Positions 5,980 through 7,243 of a stretch of 7,243 bases of DNA are shown one piece after another. The position numbers and the translations under genes are program-made. How positions within the stretch are numbered: the stretch's first letter is position 1; each line of letters opens with the position of its first letter. Source of the stretch: Nitrospinota bacterium (GTDB taxonomy: Bacteria > UBA8248 > JACPRG01). The DNA lies in NCBI GenBank assembly GCA_030740135.1, contig JASLXW010000207.1:1-7243 (forward strand), given 5' to 3'. Below the pieces are notes generated by a model. It did not search any database and was not told the origin of the DNA. It worked only from the letters and a program-made list of their open reading frames with translations.

Positions 5980-7146
5980 ATGAACCGCCATCTCCTCATC
6001 CCGGTGCTCACCCAGACCGCCGTGGGCGGCCTGTTCATCAATCTGGCCCCCGTGACCCCGCATCTCGTCCGCGAGCTGGGCGCCACGTACGCCGATGTGG
6101 GCATGGTGACCACCCTGTTCATCCTCGGCCAGGTCCTGGCCAGCCTTCTCGCCGGATATTTATCCGACCGATTCGGCGTCAAGCGGATTTACGCGGCCGC
6201 GAACATCTGCACCGTCCTCCTGGCCGTCCTCCTGGCCGCGGCGCAAACGATTCAACAAATCCTGTTCCTGCGGTTTTTTCTGGGGGTCGCGATGGGGACG
6301 CAGTTTGTCGTCGGCAGCAGTTACCTCGCCTTCTGGAGCCCGCCGGAGAAGACCGCGCTTTACCAGGGGATCTATGGAGGCGGGTTCAATTTCGGGATCG
6401 CCCTGTCCTTCTTCCTGGCGGCCCCGCAGGTGAGCTGGCTGGGCTGGCGCGGGGTGTACCTCGTACCCGGCGTCGCCTGCTTCCTCTCCACCCTCTATCT
6501 CTGCGCGGCGGGCCGCGAGCCGGCGGAGAAGCCGTCCGGGCAGACCCTTTCGCCGCGCGATCTCCGGCGCCTGCCGATTCAGCCGCTGTGTTTGCTCGGG
6601 GTGGGCATGACCACGGCGTGGGCGACCTTCATCGTCCTGGGCGCCTGGCTGACGGAGTATCTGATGGTCGCGCAGCGGAGCGCATTCTGGCTGAGCTCGG
6701 TCCTGACGGGGATCAACGTGGCCGGAAGCGGGCTCGGGAGAATCCTGGGAGGGGCGACGGCCCGTCCGGGACGGGAGACCCGGGCGGTTCTCCGGTTTTA
6801 CGTCCTCGTGATCGCGGCGGCCGCTGCGCTGTTGTTCTCCTCATCCGTTGTCGTCATTCTCACATTGGCGGCCCTCGTGGCGATGGTTTCTTCGATGGGT
6901 TTCGCCCCATTGATGCGTCTTGCCATCCAGGTGGGCGGACCCCGCCTTCAGGGCACGGCGGTGGGGTTCGTCCTGGCGCTGGGGATGCTCATCGGGTCGG
7001 TCTTGCCCACGCTGTTCGGCTGGGTCGTGGGACTCACCGGCTCCTTCACGATGGGCTTTCTGGTGGTCCTCGCCGCCCCCTTGACGGGATTCCTGGCGAT
7101 GCTCCGGTTTCAGTCCCGGTGCGCATCCGGGATGCAAGGCCCTTGA
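5980..7146 (+). CDS. Major facilitator superfamily transporter
   Basis: This is a 388-residue inner-membrane secondary transporter with the size and hydrophobic pattern of a 12-helix MFS protein. The family signature between helices 2 and 3 is present as GYLSDRFGVKR at residues 59-69, and helix 4 carries RFFLGVAMG. The central polar loop (REPAEKPSGQTLSPRDLRR) separates the halves. A weaker copy of the signature follows in the C-terminal half (SGLGRILGGATARPGRE). The arrangement resembles the nitrate/cyanate-porter or CynX-like MFS group, but this is too general to name a substrate. ATG 5980 is used; a TTG at 5959 would overlap the EamA gene. It lies 10 nt after the EamA stop, suggesting co-transcription and perhaps translational coupling. 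The tail FQSRCASGMQGP is short and polar. Confidence 0.92.
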   Translation: MNRHLLIPVLTQTAVGGLFINLAPVTPHLVRELGATYADVGMVTTLFILGQVLASLLAGYLSDRFGVKRIYAAANICTVLLAVLLAAAQTIQQILFLRFFLGVAMGTQFVVGSSYLAFWSPPEKTALYQGIYGGGFNFGIALSFFLAAPQVSWLGWRGVYLVPGVACFLSTLYLCAAGREPAEKPSGQTLSPRDLRRLPIQPLCLLGVGMTTAWATFIVLGAWLTEYLMVAQRSAFWLSSVLTGINVAGSGLGRILGGATARPGRETRAVLRFYVLVIAAAAALLFSSSVVVILTLAALVAMVSSMGFAPLMRLAIQVGGPRLQGTAVGFVLALGMLIGSVLPTLFGWVVGLTGSFTMGFLVVLAAPLTGFLAMLRFQSRCASGMQGP

Positions 7147-7243
7147 TTTGAATTTCTCACGAAGAGAAGAAACAAACCTTCTTTCATCATGTCCATTCGT
7201 TGTGGGACAACTCCCTGCCTCTAAAGATGTGGATGACCTGGAC
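7147..7243. other. Short 3' flank without recognisable gene
   Basis: This is AT-richer than the rest. A 5-bp TTCTC / GAGAA hairpin at 7154-7168 follows the MFS stop, but no T-run comes after it. An 11-codon ATG frame begins at 7188 and ends at a TAA. Other frames are open to the window edge, but nothing is recognisable in them. Confidence 0.4.

Noticed and set aside
7154..7168. TTCTC / GAGAA hairpin after the MFS gene as a terminator
   Set aside because: The stem is only 5 AT-rich pairs and is followed by purines rather than a T-tract.

Overview
The window is GC-rich bacterial DNA. It carries ispH, so the organism uses the MEP (non-mevalonate) isoprenoid pathway, and it shows a Tat signal peptide. 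Phylum cannot be fixed from these genes. No tRNA, rRNA, CRISPR array or complete insertion sequence was seen.

Layout: positions 1-180 hold a short plus-strand remnant whose last 35 codons resemble the C-terminus of the chemotaxis methylesterase CheB, with an in-frame TAG just before the recognisable part. From 4835 down to 387 all genes are on the minus strand. In transcription order they are: a class I SAM-dependent methyltransferase; ispH; a small secreted protein of unknown function; a damaged ABC importer locus; and an ACMSD/amidohydrolase-2 family metal enzyme. From 5106 to 7146 two closely spaced plus-strand genes encode membrane transporters, a DMT/EamA protein and an MFS protein, divergent from the methyltransferase.

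The most notable part is the ABC locus (1392-2317). A well-formed ribosome binding site and ATG start a Tat signal peptide of the kind found on extracellular solute-binding proteins. After about 30 codons the sequence passes, in another frame, directly into the first membrane helix of a MalG-type permease. The rest of the binding protein, the permease N-terminus and probably a MalF-type partner gene appear to be missing, which suggests an internal deletion (or an assembly misjoin). The permease is then interrupted by one in-frame TAG at a place where family members commonly have Trp (TGG). Two independent lesions point to a dead importer. The amidohydrolase 21 nt downstream is intact, with all its metal ligands.

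I see no convincing new defence, mobile or RNA system. The window reads as housekeeping and accessory metabolism with one decaying uptake operon.
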